Source of the DNA: an uncultured Lachnospiraceae bacterium
GTDB taxonomy: Bacteria; Bacillota; Clostridia; Lachnospirales; Lachnospiraceae
Reading direction: 5' to 3'
Assembly: GCA_946407725.1 (NCBI GenBank)
Contig: CAMJPM010000005.1
Location: 1 to 64,000 of the forward strand
DNA length: 64,000 nt
The notes under the pieces were generated by a model. That model saw only the letters and a program-made list of their open reading frames with translations, searched no databases and was not told where the DNA came from. This document shows, piece by piece, positions 54,001 to 62,132 of the stretch. A program made the position numbers and the translations under genes. The first letter of the stretch is position 1, and the number at the start of each line of letters is the position of its first letter.

Positions 54001-54205
54001 TTCTCAGGTTTTTGGTGTCCCTGTAGGAACCGCTGGTACATCCGTAAAGGGCAAAGGAGATGGCGTCAAAGATCGTGGTCTTTCCTGAACCCGTATCACC
54101 GGATATCAGAAAAAGACCCTTATCTTCATAACGTGTGAAATCGATTTCAGGTGCAAGGCCCGCATAGGGACCGAATGCACTCATTATAAGCTTAAGGGGT
54201 TTCAT
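51023..54205 (-). CDS. sbcC: SbcC exonuclease subunit (SMC-like ATPase)
   Basis: 1060 residues. Walker A GDTGSGKTTIFDAIS near 36-50, long coiled coils with a zinc hook CPVCGSLHHPEP near residue 533, ABC signature LSGGESFEASLCLALGLSD, Walker B MDALFVDEGFGTLD. With SbcD it forms the Rad50/Mre11-type nuclease that opens hairpins and cleaves cruciforms. It overlaps sbcD by 14 bases. It is notable that this hairpin nuclease is encoded in a region rich in palindromes, though sbcCD is common in the family. Confidence 0.95.
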   Translation of the reverse strand: MKPLKLIMSAFGPYAGLAPEIDFTRYEDKGLFLISGDTGSGKTTIFDAISFALYGCTSGSYRDTKNLRSEYAAPDTESYVDFTFSHQGREYRIKRCPEYDRIKIRGSGMTHINGSAVLYKDNGDTVEGLTQVNTAVIDILHIDERQFKQISMIAQGEFYDLLNAKTEERTKILRTIFQTGSYNNMEYRLKDRMNAACERKKRTENSVIQYFLDVSCEPGSPFEERLDDLKTKAENTGSAWNTDELTDLITDLIAFDREALEAVESGLKAAEETDERLKSALATAETNNVILERLSLFRKEKEALDEKKDEILKLEERLKKQKTAVHELHPLYKSWQNSEHEAGEITALISDKRSELLKAKKCAGEAAKALLLSKEREVETEELQNTVNRIKDEESGYRERERISGELKTLTENSIRLSEEKLMLTDREKALEKEISSLTKTTAELEDSPERLARLLSEEDLLSGLLKNTVSIINETLPRRDEMSETLLLKQNAYLEASKLYLDAEKKRLEAETALDDCRAGILAVNLKDGEKCPVCGSLHHPEPALLPEKTVTEEKYKKLKKKSDDLRELKNSANTEAEKLKTALDALDNTLSRDIRETLENSLLDFSVKEDSLSDLISNINEALPLIQKKISDNSAAVLSAEHDCNTLKKAREKLEHLRGSETKSLSEERAAFEKKKQDTEKNIAEKKAYLSSYRKLRYSTWEEAETEMKAAAEKRELILKEINNAVNEKKAADELTAALGAALETCEKSLEKQKKDTVLKKEAFEQALKERELSSAEEMFSFVVPGEQLAATENEINRYHQDRAANERQLLQAEEDARGREFSDISALQTKCQDSSLNLENIRNRKNGLINRIDNNEDKLKKILSREKELKDSIREHSLCQRLYNLVRGTTGNGKITLEQYIQAAGFDGIIDAANRRLLPMSSGKFRFFRQEDALGKKSSNFLDLTVLDYSTGKRRPVRDLSGGESFEASLCLALGLSDTVSSNLGGIQMDALFVDEGFGTLDKNLITTTIETLTGLSGANRLIGIISHREELKESIPRQIKVIKTGTGSRLEFIDDV

Positions 54206-55349
54206 CTATGATACCTGCCTCTCCTGCAGCCATCTGCATGATCTCCATTTCCTCCTCACTGATCTCACAGCCGTAGATCTGCCTGTAGAATTCGCTTATT
54301 AGATCGGGAAAGGTTTTGTTCCCGGCGATCCTGGAAATATCGGTAAATTCGGTCTCCCTTGTATAGGGATTGTCATATATGACCCTTACGGTGCTGGGGT
54401 AAATTTGCCGCATAATGCCGATGGCGTTATTATGGAATTCCTCATCCGTAAGGGTTGCGAAGATAAGATCATCCGGGTCTGTAATATTCGCACTGTTTGT
54501 GAGATCTTTAAGAGAACCCCGGAGATGCCGTACATTCCTCAAGGGCTTCAGGGGTAAGAGATCTATATCCACATTCCCTTTCGCTCCCACGGTGACAAGG
54601 GGCATGGATTTTTCGTTATGCACTTCATCCAGGGAGTATTTAAGGGGAGAGCCTGAGTAACGTATCCCTTTTCTGCCCACCTGCTGGGGGGAATGGATAT
54701 GACCCAGAGCCACATAGTCGAAGATATCAAAGCAGTCGGAGCCGATCTTTTCCACCAGCCCCACATATTTTGTCCCCGGGCTTTCAGAGCCTGAGCACAC
54801 CGGATCTTCGGAATTTCCCGTCACGAACTGGTGGGATATTAAGATATTGCATCTGTTTTTATCTATATCCGCATGTTCTATTATGGTCCTTACCGCGTCA
54901 TCATAGCTGTTTATCTCCGCGTCAGGATGGAAACGGCGTACCCGGGAAGCCTTTACAAAGGGAAGCAGATAGATATCCGCCTCATCATCCCCGTTACGCA
55001 CCGTCTTTTTACAGAGCACACCGTTGTATTTTGTGCATATATGGATATTGCTGCTCTCAAAAAGGCTGCTGCCGAAATTTAAGCGGTCATCGGAATCGTG
55101 GTTTCCGGATATCATGAATACCCGGATATTCTTTTTTGCCAGGGTGCTTAAAAAAAAGTCCAGGAGCCCTGTGGCGGCTTCACTGGGAATTGCTCTGTCG
55201 TATACGTCACCTGCCACAAGCACCCCGTCTACGTCGTTTTCTTCTGCAGTGTCAATGATCGAGGATAAAATATACTGCTGATCCCGGGTAAGATCGAAAT
55301 CGCCGAGGGATCTCCCCAGGTGCAGGTCGCTGATATGTAAAAATTTCAT
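54192..55349 (-). CDS. sbcD: SbcD exonuclease subunit (Mre11-like)
   Basis: 385 residues. Metallophosphoesterase motifs in order: HISDLHLGR, VLVAGDVYDR, MISGNHDSDDR, ISHQFVTG, ALGHIHSP. Nuclease partner of SbcC. Start ATG 55349 lies behind GGGAGGGG and overlaps, as ATGA, the stop of a 12-codon frame that begins with a repeated start-codon module at 55384; promoter at 55400-55428. Confidence 0.95.
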   Translation of the reverse strand: MKFLHISDLHLGRSLGDFDLTRDQQYILSSIIDTAEENDVDGVLVAGDVYDRAIPSEAATGLLDFFLSTLAKKNIRVFMISGNHDSDDRLNFGSSLFESSNIHICTKYNGVLCKKTVRNGDDEADIYLLPFVKASRVRRFHPDAEINSYDDAVRTIIEHADIDKNRCNILISHQFVTGNSEDPVCSGSESPGTKYVGLVEKIGSDCFDIFDYVALGHIHSPQQVGRKGIRYSGSPLKYSLDEVHNEKSMPLVTVGAKGNVDIDLLPLKPLRNVRHLRGSLKDLTNSANITDPDDLIFATLTDEEFHNNAIGIMRQIYPSTVRVIYDNPYTRETEFTDISRIAGNKTFPDLISEFYRQIYGCEISEEEMEIMQMAAGEAGIIDETP

Positions 55350-55384
55350 TTAAGCCCCTCCCTTCGTTCGGAGAGCCACACCAT
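55346..55384 (-). CDS. Twelve-codon leader frame MVWLSERREGLK coupled to sbcD
   Basis: The frame runs ATG GTG TGG CTC TCC ... AAA TGA; its stop overlaps the sbcD start by the ATGA arrangement, and the sbcD ribosome binding site lies inside it. The first five codons are a diverged copy of the module seen at 35275 and 41158. The promoter predicts a transcript start only about ten bases before this ATG. Coupled translation is inferred. Confidence 0.55.
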   Translation of the reverse strand: MVWLSERREGLK

Positions 55385-55399
55385 TTTAAGTTCGCTTAC

Positions 55400-55428
55400 A
55401 TTATAGAATTCCTGTTCTTTTCTTTCAA
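55400..55428 (-). promoter_or_regulatory. Promoter of the sbcDC operon
   Basis: On the minus strand TTGAAA (55428-55423), 17-base spacer, TATAAT (55405-55400). The start would be near 55393, about 44 bases before sbcD and ten before the leader frame. Confidence 0.75.
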
Positions 55429-55494
55429 TACATCATGTGTTATACTTACTTAACCTACATTATTTTAAATGGAAGTATTAAAGGGCGTTGTCAG

Positions 55495-57966
55495 ATGAGT
55501 GGCAAGAGTATTGTTTATACCAATGATAACTGTATAGGCTGTAACAAGTGCATTAATGTGTGCAGCGCTATAGGCGCCTGTATCTCCAGCGTGGAAGACG
55601 GCAAGGAACATATCGTTGTGGACGGCAGCAAATGCGTAGCCTGCGGAAGCTGCATAGATGTATGTGTTCACGGTGCCAGGGAATTTGAGGATGATACGGA
55701 GCGCTTTTTTGAGGATCTTAAAAGGGGAGAGAAGATATCCATTTTACTTGCGCCTGCCTTTAAGGCAAATTATCCCGATGAATATAACAGCGTTCTCGGC
55801 GGTCTGAAGGATTTGGGGGTAAACCGGATCATAAGTGTTTCCTTCGGGGCGGATATCACCACCTGGGGATATCTGAATTATATTGAAAAGTATGATTTTT
55901 ACGGTGGCATTTCACAACCCTGTCCGGCAGTTGTTTCCTATATAGAAAGATATCTTCCGGAGCTTATCCCGAACCTTTTCCCCGTGCAGAGTCCTCTTAT
56001 GTGCGCTGCCATATATATGAGGAAGGAACTGGGTGTTACGGACAGGCTTGCTTTCATAAGCCCCTGTATCGCAAAAAAGCTGGAGATAGAGGATCCGCAA
56101 AACAAGGGTCTGGTCCAGTACAATGTAACCTTTGAGCATCTTATGCGATATGTCTTTGAGCATGGCATCAGGGGAGAAAAAGTGCACAGTGAGATCGAGT
56201 ACGGCATGGGATCCTTCTATCCCACACCGGGAGGACTGGCGGAGAATGTGAGATGGTTCCTGGGGGATCAGGTATTTATCCGTCAGATAGAAGGGGAACG
56301 GCATCTCTATGAGTGGATGCGGGATAATTCCGACAGGATCAGAAAGAAGGAGACACCCTTCTTATTTATAGATGCCCTTAACTGTGAAAAGGGGTGTATA
56401 TGCGGGACTGCTGTAAATCCCGAGAAGTCAAGGACAGACGATGCTCTTTATGCCCTCTTAAATATCCGGGAGGAGGTAAAAAAGCAGGAGGCCGGGAATG
56501 CCTGGTCAAGGTGCGACAGTCCCGGAGAGAGGCTTAAGAATTACAATAAACAGTTTGAAAACCTGAAGCTGGAGGATTATCTCAGGGGTTACACGGACAG
56601 ATCCTCCGAGTGCAGTTTTAAGATACCGGACGAAGCAGCCCTGGATTCCATCTTTAACAGCATGAACAAGACCACGAAGGAATCGAGGGAGATCAACTGT
56701 ACCTGCTGCGGCTATGAGAGCTGCAAAAGGATGGCAACTGCCATTTATAACGGATTTAACCATAAGGAAAACTGTATTTATTATGAAAAGGCCATGGTTC
56801 ATGAGCTGGAGCTGGAAAAGGCCATTGCGGAAGAGGCCACAAAGGCTAAAAGTGCTTTCCTTTCCAATATGTCCCATGAGATCAGGACACCCATAAATGC
56901 CATTCTGGGAATGAATGAAATGATCTTAAGGGAATGTGAGGACAAGAGTATCCTTGAGTATTCCGAGAGCATCAGAAGTGCAGGGGACACTCTTTTAAAC
57001 CTTGTGAATAATATTCTGGATCTTTCAAAGATAGAGAACCGTGAATCGGAGATCATGGACGCGGATTATGAGACCGCTTACATGAACTCAAAAGAGGAGA
57101 GGAAGGAATACAGGGAGAAGTTTACTGCGCCGGATGCTGAGGTGCTGGTGGTGGATGATACACCCATGAATCTCATTGTATTTAAGCGCCTGTTGAAAAA
57201 GACCGGAGTGAAGATAGATGCTGCGGCCAGCGGGGATGAGGCACTGAATCTTATGTCCAGGAAAAAGTACGATATCATTTTCCTGGATCATATGATGCCA
57301 GGAAAGGACGGCGTCGAGACCCTGCATGAGCTTAAGGAGAAAAAGGATGATCCCAACATCTCCACCATTACCGTCTGTCTTACGGCAAATGCTATTTCGG
57401 GGGCAAAGGACTATTATATCTCGGAGGGTTTTGATGACTATCTTTCCAAACCCATTGATACCGAAAAGCTGGAGGATATGCTGCTTCAGTATCTGCCGAA
57501 GGAGCGGATCTCCGTCGTAAACAATGAGGATGAGGAGGAAAGAGCTTCCAAAGATAATAAGGAAACAGATGAAGATGAGAGGCTTTCTATTATAAAGACA
57601 GTACCCGGGATCAATTCCGAAGCCGGGATAAAATACAGCGGATCGCTGGATTCCTATTTTTCACTGGTAAAGATATTCTGCGCATCAATTGATAAAAAGG
57701 CCAGAGAGCTGGAAGATCTTTTTGCTGCCGGCGATTTTAAGGTTTATACCATAAAGATGCATGCTGTAAAGAGCGCTCTGAAAATAGTGGGGTCCGATCT
57801 GGGAGATAAGGCACAGAGGCTGGAAAGTGCCGGAAAAAGCGGAGATACCGAATTTATCAGAAGAGAGCATAGGGACTTTATGGATTCCTACAGGAGCTAC
57901 AAGACCCTTCTTGAGCCCTTTATCCAGAAATGCCGGGAGAGTGTTTCCGGTTCTCAGGAGTTCTGA
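55495..57966 (+). CDS. Sensory [FeFe]-hydrogenase-like protein fused to HisKA-REC-Hpt, lacking the kinase ATPase domain
   Basis: 823 residues from ATG 55495 (in-frame upstream ATG at 55435 is less likely). Two 4Fe-4S motifs (CIGCNKCINVC, CVACGSCIDVC), then a [FeFe]-hydrogenase H-cluster domain with single-cysteine L1 QPCPAVV, L2 SPCIAKKLEIE and L3 NCEKGCICG, the shortened motifs of sensory group C hydrogenases. A 4Fe-4S domain of the PF04060 type follows (CTCCGYESC...C). HisKA has NMSHEIRTPINA (His near 460). Only about 25 residues separate it from a complete receiver (LVVDDTPMN, Asp near 598 in FLDHMMPGKDG) and Hpt (IKMHAVKSALK). HATPase_c is absent. It probably senses H2 or redox and passes phosphate between partners without making it. 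Confidence 0.92.
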   Translation: MSGKSIVYTNDNCIGCNKCINVCSAIGACISSVEDGKEHIVVDGSKCVACGSCIDVCVHGAREFEDDTERFFEDLKRGEKISILLAPAFKANYPDEYNSVLGGLKDLGVNRIISVSFGADITTWGYLNYIEKYDFYGGISQPCPAVVSYIERYLPELIPNLFPVQSPLMCAAIYMRKELGVTDRLAFISPCIAKKLEIEDPQNKGLVQYNVTFEHLMRYVFEHGIRGEKVHSEIEYGMGSFYPTPGGLAENVRWFLGDQVFIRQIEGERHLYEWMRDNSDRIRKKETPFLFIDALNCEKGCICGTAVNPEKSRTDDALYALLNIREEVKKQEAGNAWSRCDSPGERLKNYNKQFENLKLEDYLRGYTDRSSECSFKIPDEAALDSIFNSMNKTTKESREINCTCCGYESCKRMATAIYNGFNHKENCIYYEKAMVHELELEKAIAEEATKAKSAFLSNMSHEIRTPINAILGMNEMILRECEDKSILEYSESIRSAGDTLLNLVNNILDLSKIENRESEIMDADYETAYMNSKEERKEYREKFTAPDAEVLVVDDTPMNLIVFKRLLKKTGVKIDAAASGDEALNLMSRKKYDIIFLDHMMPGKDGVETLHELKEKKDDPNISTITVCLTANAISGAKDYYISEGFDDYLSKPIDTEKLEDMLLQYLPKERISVVNNEDEEERASKDNKETDEDERLSIIKTVPGINSEAGIKYSGSLDSYFSLVKIFCASIDKKARELEDLFAAGDFKVYTIKMHAVKSALKIVGSDLGDKAQRLESAGKSGDTEFIRREHRDFMDSYRSYKTLLEPFIQKCRESVSGSQEF

Positions 57967-57980
57967 TCATCCGGGTTATT

Positions 57981-60926
57981 TTAGAAATATTTGTAACTAT
58001 TCAAATATTTTTTCTCAAATTCCATTGAAGGCAGCGGGGGTGAGAAATAGTAGCCCTGTACCAGAGGACATCCCAGTTTTTTTAAGAGCTCCAGCTGGGA
58101 TTTTGTCTCTACACCTTCTGCTATAACCGGAACCTTTAAGTTTCTTGCTATATTCAGGATCAGCTCCACAAGACGCACATCCTTTTCGCTGTGCTCTATA
58201 TTTCTTATAAATACCCTGTCCATTTTAAGGACATCAATAGCCATGGACGATAGCATGTTCAGGGATGAATAGCCCGAACCGAAGTCGTCCATTTCTATTT
58301 CATAGCCTGCTTCCCTTAAATGATGTATAATGCTGCTAAGCTGTTCCGAGTCCTCGGTGTAGGCGGATTCTGTAACCTCCAGATTAAGGGAACTGTGATC
58401 AAGACCATATTCGGCCACTATATCGTTCAATATGTCTTCAAGCCTGGGATCCAGGGCATCCACCCTTGACAGGTTTACGGAAACGGGGAGTGTAATGCCG
58501 TACTTTTCCCTCCACCTTGCAATCTGCCGGGCAGTCTCTTTCCAGACATACCTGTCTATCTCGCTTATCTGTCCGTTTCCTTCAAATAAGGGTATAAAGT
58601 CGTCCGGGGAAATGAGACCCAGCTCCGGGTGTACCCAGCGTATAAGGGCTTCTGCGCTGTAGAGCTTAGGGGGATCGCACTGTATTTCAAATTTAGGCTG
58701 GAAGTATACCCTGAACTCGTTTTCCCTTAAGCCCCGGGCAAGATCGTTGATAAGGCGCTGATTAAGATCGTCCCTTATCTGCATCTCCTTATCATATACC
58801 ATGAGGTGTATCTTGCTGCCCCTTATTATGCTGCTTGCAGTTCTCGCGCGGTCAAAGAGCTGCATGGGCTCTATGCCCTCCTGCCAGGGCATGACGCCCA
58901 TCCTGAGACTGATGACCACATTCTGTGATATTTTCATAAGGTTTTCCTGGAAGAAATCCAGAAGTTCCTTATAATCATTCTGGGGCTCACAGTAAATATC
59001 AAAGTGGTCAGCTTCAAATCTTCCGCCTATACCCTTTTGGTTACTTAAGAACTCGCGGATATCCTGTCCCACCTGTTTTAAAACACTGTCGCCAAATTCC
59101 TGCCCCTTCAGCTCGTTTACCGAGTGGAAGCGTTCGATGTTCAATACAACGGCATCCATGGGTTTATTCGGGTTTTCCATGTACATCCGGTTGGCGTACT
59201 CAAAAAAGAAGCTACGGTTATAGAGACCCGTCAGGCTGTCTGTTTCGGTGGCGCTGATAAGCTGCTGTCCTTCGTTTGCGCGCTTTTCTGCCTTGAAGCT
59301 CCTGATGAAAGCGATATTTACAAGGATAATCGCTATGATCACGGCTATTATTGAGGCAATATTATCATTTATAAAATCGGTGATAGAGAACCTCGCGTCT
59401 TCTGTAATGTAGTAGGTAAGGGCGGAATTGATGGTGGGATCGGGTACGACGATGGCGGCCTTGCTTAAAATGGAATAGAGCTCGGTCTGGCTTGAATCAA
59501 CGGCAAAGCAGTAGTCAATATTCACACCGGTGGCAACTGAGGAAAGGCGGTATTTATCGCAGAGTTTTCCTATGTTGTTTATGCGGAAATTGCTGACTAA
59601 CAGGCAGTCGGCCCTGCCATCCGCTACACCTCTCAAGCCTGAGGGGGTATCCGGGAAGTATACTATCTTCCAGGCGGGAAAATGATCCAGAAGAAAGGTT
59701 TCATAATTGGGGTTACCCTGGTTTACCGCCACTTTGACCCTGTTATTTTTATTGGAAAACAGATTTTCTTCCGAGGACCGTACTATGGCATATACTTCCG
59801 AATTCATAATGGAAGGGGTCATTATCACTCCCAGGGCTTCCCCGTCATAATAGCCTAAGTTTGCGGGGAACATGCAGTCAACCTCCCCTTTTTTCAAGGC
59901 CTTCAGCGCCTCATCGGCAGTGGGATAGGCAGTGGCTGCAAAGTCGAGATTTGCATTTTCCAGACAGGAAGAGGCATGCTCCAGGTAATCCTTCAGGGCA
60001 CCGGTAAGCTCCCCAGTTTCCTTGTCCATGGCGCAGAAAGCCATATAGTTATCCTGATAGCCCACACGGATGGTACCGTGATCCTCAAGCCAGTCATTTT
60101 CTTCGGAATTTAAAAAGGCGTAGGCACCCTCAGTCCTTACAAATTTTTCAAAGAGCTGCTGGTTATAAAACCTGTCCTCATCCTGGATCCTGTTCATGGC
60201 GGCATCCAGCTCCACCAGGATATCGCGGCGTTCTTTCCTGACCGCAAAGTAGAAATCGGAGGAGCCTATCTTTATGACTGGTACAAGGGAATCCTGATCG
60301 CCGTAGGCGTCTATGGTGACATAGGCATCTAATTTACCGGTGTTTAACATTTTAACAGCGTTGCCTTCACTGCCGTCCAGCTCAACCACTTCTGCATGGA
60401 CACCTCTTATTTTAGCCCATTTATCGAACAGATCCTTCTGGAAGCTGCCCCTGTTGACTCCGATCTTTTTCCCGTCAAAATATGAGGTGTCATTTGGGGT
60501 AAAATCTTTGCTTTTTGGGGAAATGAAGATATAGTATTCTTCCGTGCCCATGGGAAGTGCGGAAAACAACATATCCCTGGAACGCTCTTCCGTGTAGGAA
60601 ACATCGCTCAACAGGTCTATTTTGCCTTCGCAGAGCATGTCCATGAGTTCGGACCAGCTGGCCTCCACATATTCGTATTTCCATCCGGTATATGCCGCGA
60701 TCTTTTGCTGGTATTCATAGGCATAACCCGAGCGGCGTCCGAAACGGTCTTTTATATTAAAAGGGGATTCATACCAGCCCACCCGGACAGTCCTGGCGCG
60801 GGACTTTGCATGGGCCTCATATTGAGCCGCAATAAGAAAAGCCGCCATCGCACAGCAAAAAAGCAGCGCTAAGCGCAGCAGGCAGGGAATTCCGGTATTG
60901 CTTTTTTTCAGCCGGACGTTTTCCAT
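57981..60926 (-). CDS. Dual periplasmic-binding receptor with GGDEF (degenerate) and EAL domains
   Basis: 981 residues. Signal/anchor helix (17-38), two SBP_bac_3 amino-acid-type binding domains in tandem (about 45-270, and 285-505; RVGWYESPFNIKDRFGRRSGYAYEY starts the first, RVGYQDNYMAFCAMD the second), helix 530-550, GGDEF domain starting TDSLTGLYNRSFF but with RFEADHF instead of GGDEF, so probably no cyclase activity, then EAL with AEALIRWVHPE, NLEVTES, DDFGSGYSS, KMDR, EGVET and QGYYF, all catalytic positions present. It is most likely a c-di-GMP phosphodiesterase controlled by external amino acids or similar ligands. Confidence 0.93.
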   Translation of the reverse strand: MENVRLKKSNTGIPCLLRLALLFCCAMAAFLIAAQYEAHAKSRARTVRVGWYESPFNIKDRFGRRSGYAYEYQQKIAAYTGWKYEYVEASWSELMDMLCEGKIDLLSDVSYTEERSRDMLFSALPMGTEEYYIFISPKSKDFTPNDTSYFDGKKIGVNRGSFQKDLFDKWAKIRGVHAEVVELDGSEGNAVKMLNTGKLDAYVTIDAYGDQDSLVPVIKIGSSDFYFAVRKERRDILVELDAAMNRIQDEDRFYNQQLFEKFVRTEGAYAFLNSEENDWLEDHGTIRVGYQDNYMAFCAMDKETGELTGALKDYLEHASSCLENANLDFAATAYPTADEALKALKKGEVDCMFPANLGYYDGEALGVIMTPSIMNSEVYAIVRSSEENLFSNKNNRVKVAVNQGNPNYETFLLDHFPAWKIVYFPDTPSGLRGVADGRADCLLVSNFRINNIGKLCDKYRLSSVATGVNIDYCFAVDSSQTELYSILSKAAIVVPDPTINSALTYYITEDARFSITDFINDNIASIIAVIIAIILVNIAFIRSFKAEKRANEGQQLISATETDSLTGLYNRSFFFEYANRMYMENPNKPMDAVVLNIERFHSVNELKGQEFGDSVLKQVGQDIREFLSNQKGIGGRFEADHFDIYCEPQNDYKELLDFFQENLMKISQNVVISLRMGVMPWQEGIEPMQLFDRARTASSIIRGSKIHLMVYDKEMQIRDDLNQRLINDLARGLRENEFRVYFQPKFEIQCDPPKLYSAEALIRWVHPELGLISPDDFIPLFEGNGQISEIDRYVWKETARQIARWREKYGITLPVSVNLSRVDALDPRLEDILNDIVAEYGLDHSSLNLEVTESAYTEDSEQLSSIIHHLREAGYEIEMDDFGSGYSSLNMLSSMAIDVLKMDRVFIRNIEHSEKDVRLVELILNIARNLKVPVIAEGVETKSQLELLKKLGCPLVQGYYFSPPLPSMEFEKKYLNSYKYF

Positions 60927-61068
60927 GTGTACTCCCCCGGGAGTGTTTTGACCCGCCTCATATATTACACGCTGAACAGAGGCAGAATAGTATTTACAGT
61001 ATATTATATTGTAAAGATAATTTCAATGTTATTTGCGGTGGAAGCATAGATTGTGGTATTATTTGGTC

Positions 61069-61992
61069 ATGGGGGATATGAAAACATCAAAACTGAATGG
61101 CGAAGCGGAGAAGGATGCCGGTCGTATAGCGGCGCGGATGGCTTTTGTGGGAATACTGGGAAATGTCTTCCTGGCAGTCTTCAAGCTCTGTGCGGGAATA
61201 GCCGGACACTCTGCCGCAATGCTGTCGGACAGTATACATACTCTTTCTGATGTGTTTGCGACTTTTATAGCATTTCTGGGAGTTTCCCTGTCCAGGAAGG
61301 AAGCGGACAGAGAACACCCTTACGGGCATGAGAGGCTTGAATGTGTGGCTTCTCTTGTATTATCCTTTATCCTGTTTACCACAGGCGCCGGGATAGGGTG
61401 GAAGTGCGTGCTCTCCATATGGAACAGGACTTATCTTGACAGTGAGATACCCGGAATACTGCCACTTGCGGCTGCGGTTGTTTCCATAGTGGTTAAGGAG
61501 GCAATGTTCTGGTATACTATGTACTATGCGAAGAAGCTTAAGTCCGGTGTCTTTATGGCAGATGCCTGGCATCACCGCTCGGACGCCCTTTCTTCCATAG
61601 GAGCGCTTATCGGTATCTTCGGGGCAAGGCACGGCTTTCCTGTGGCAGACCAGATAGCCGGACTTATCATCTGCGCTCTAATACTTTATGTAGCTATAGG
61701 AATCTTTAAGGATGCCGTGGAAAAGATGCTGGATACTTCCTGCGATGAGCAGTTTGAGACAGAGCTTAAGGAACTGATCATCGGCTTTTCAAAGGAGGAA
61801 GGGCAGGACACCGGAATAGATTATTTAAGGACCAGGAAATTCGGTGAGAAGATCTACGTGGAGCTGGAGATAAGCCTGAACGGGGATATGAGCCTCAGGG
61901 CGTCCCACGACACGGCAGAAAGACTGCACGACAGGATAGAGAGCTGCTTTCCGGATATTAAGCATGTTATGATACATGTCAATCCGGCATAA
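61069..61992 (+). CDS. Cation diffusion facilitator (CDF) metal efflux protein
   Basis: 307 residues from ATG 61069 (alternatives: TTG 61033 or ATG 61078; ribosome binding is weak for all). Six helices with metal-site motifs LSDSIHTLSDV (Asp/Asp), REHPYGHERLE and DAWHHRSDALSS, and a C-terminal ferredoxin-like cytoplasmic domain ending in HVMIHVNPA. Exports divalent metals such as Zn, Mn or Fe by proton antiport; the metal is not clear. Divergent from the receptor at 57981. Confidence 0.92.
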   Translation: MGDMKTSKLNGEAEKDAGRIAARMAFVGILGNVFLAVFKLCAGIAGHSAAMLSDSIHTLSDVFATFIAFLGVSLSRKEADREHPYGHERLECVASLVLSFILFTTGAGIGWKCVLSIWNRTYLDSEIPGILPLAAAVVSIVVKEAMFWYTMYYAKKLKSGVFMADAWHHRSDALSSIGALIGIFGARHGFPVADQIAGLIICALILYVAIGIFKDAVEKMLDTSCDEQFETELKELIIGFSKEEGQDTGIDYLRTRKFGEKIYVELEISLNGDMSLRASHDTAERLHDRIESCFPDIKHVMIHVNPA

Positions 61993-62132
61993 ATTTTTCG
62001 GAAATTTTTTTATTTTTTACTGACATATCCCGCACTCTGGACGTATATGATTATGAAGGGCAAAGCAGAAAAGCTGTTGTACCCCCGGAAAAGCGGTTCT
62101 GAAGGTGGATCAGTGAAAGGAGCGTTAGCATT

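Noticed and set aside
51023..55349. Defence system built around an SMC-like ATPase and nuclease
   Set aside because: Motifs, lengths and overlap are those of housekeeping SbcC and SbcD.
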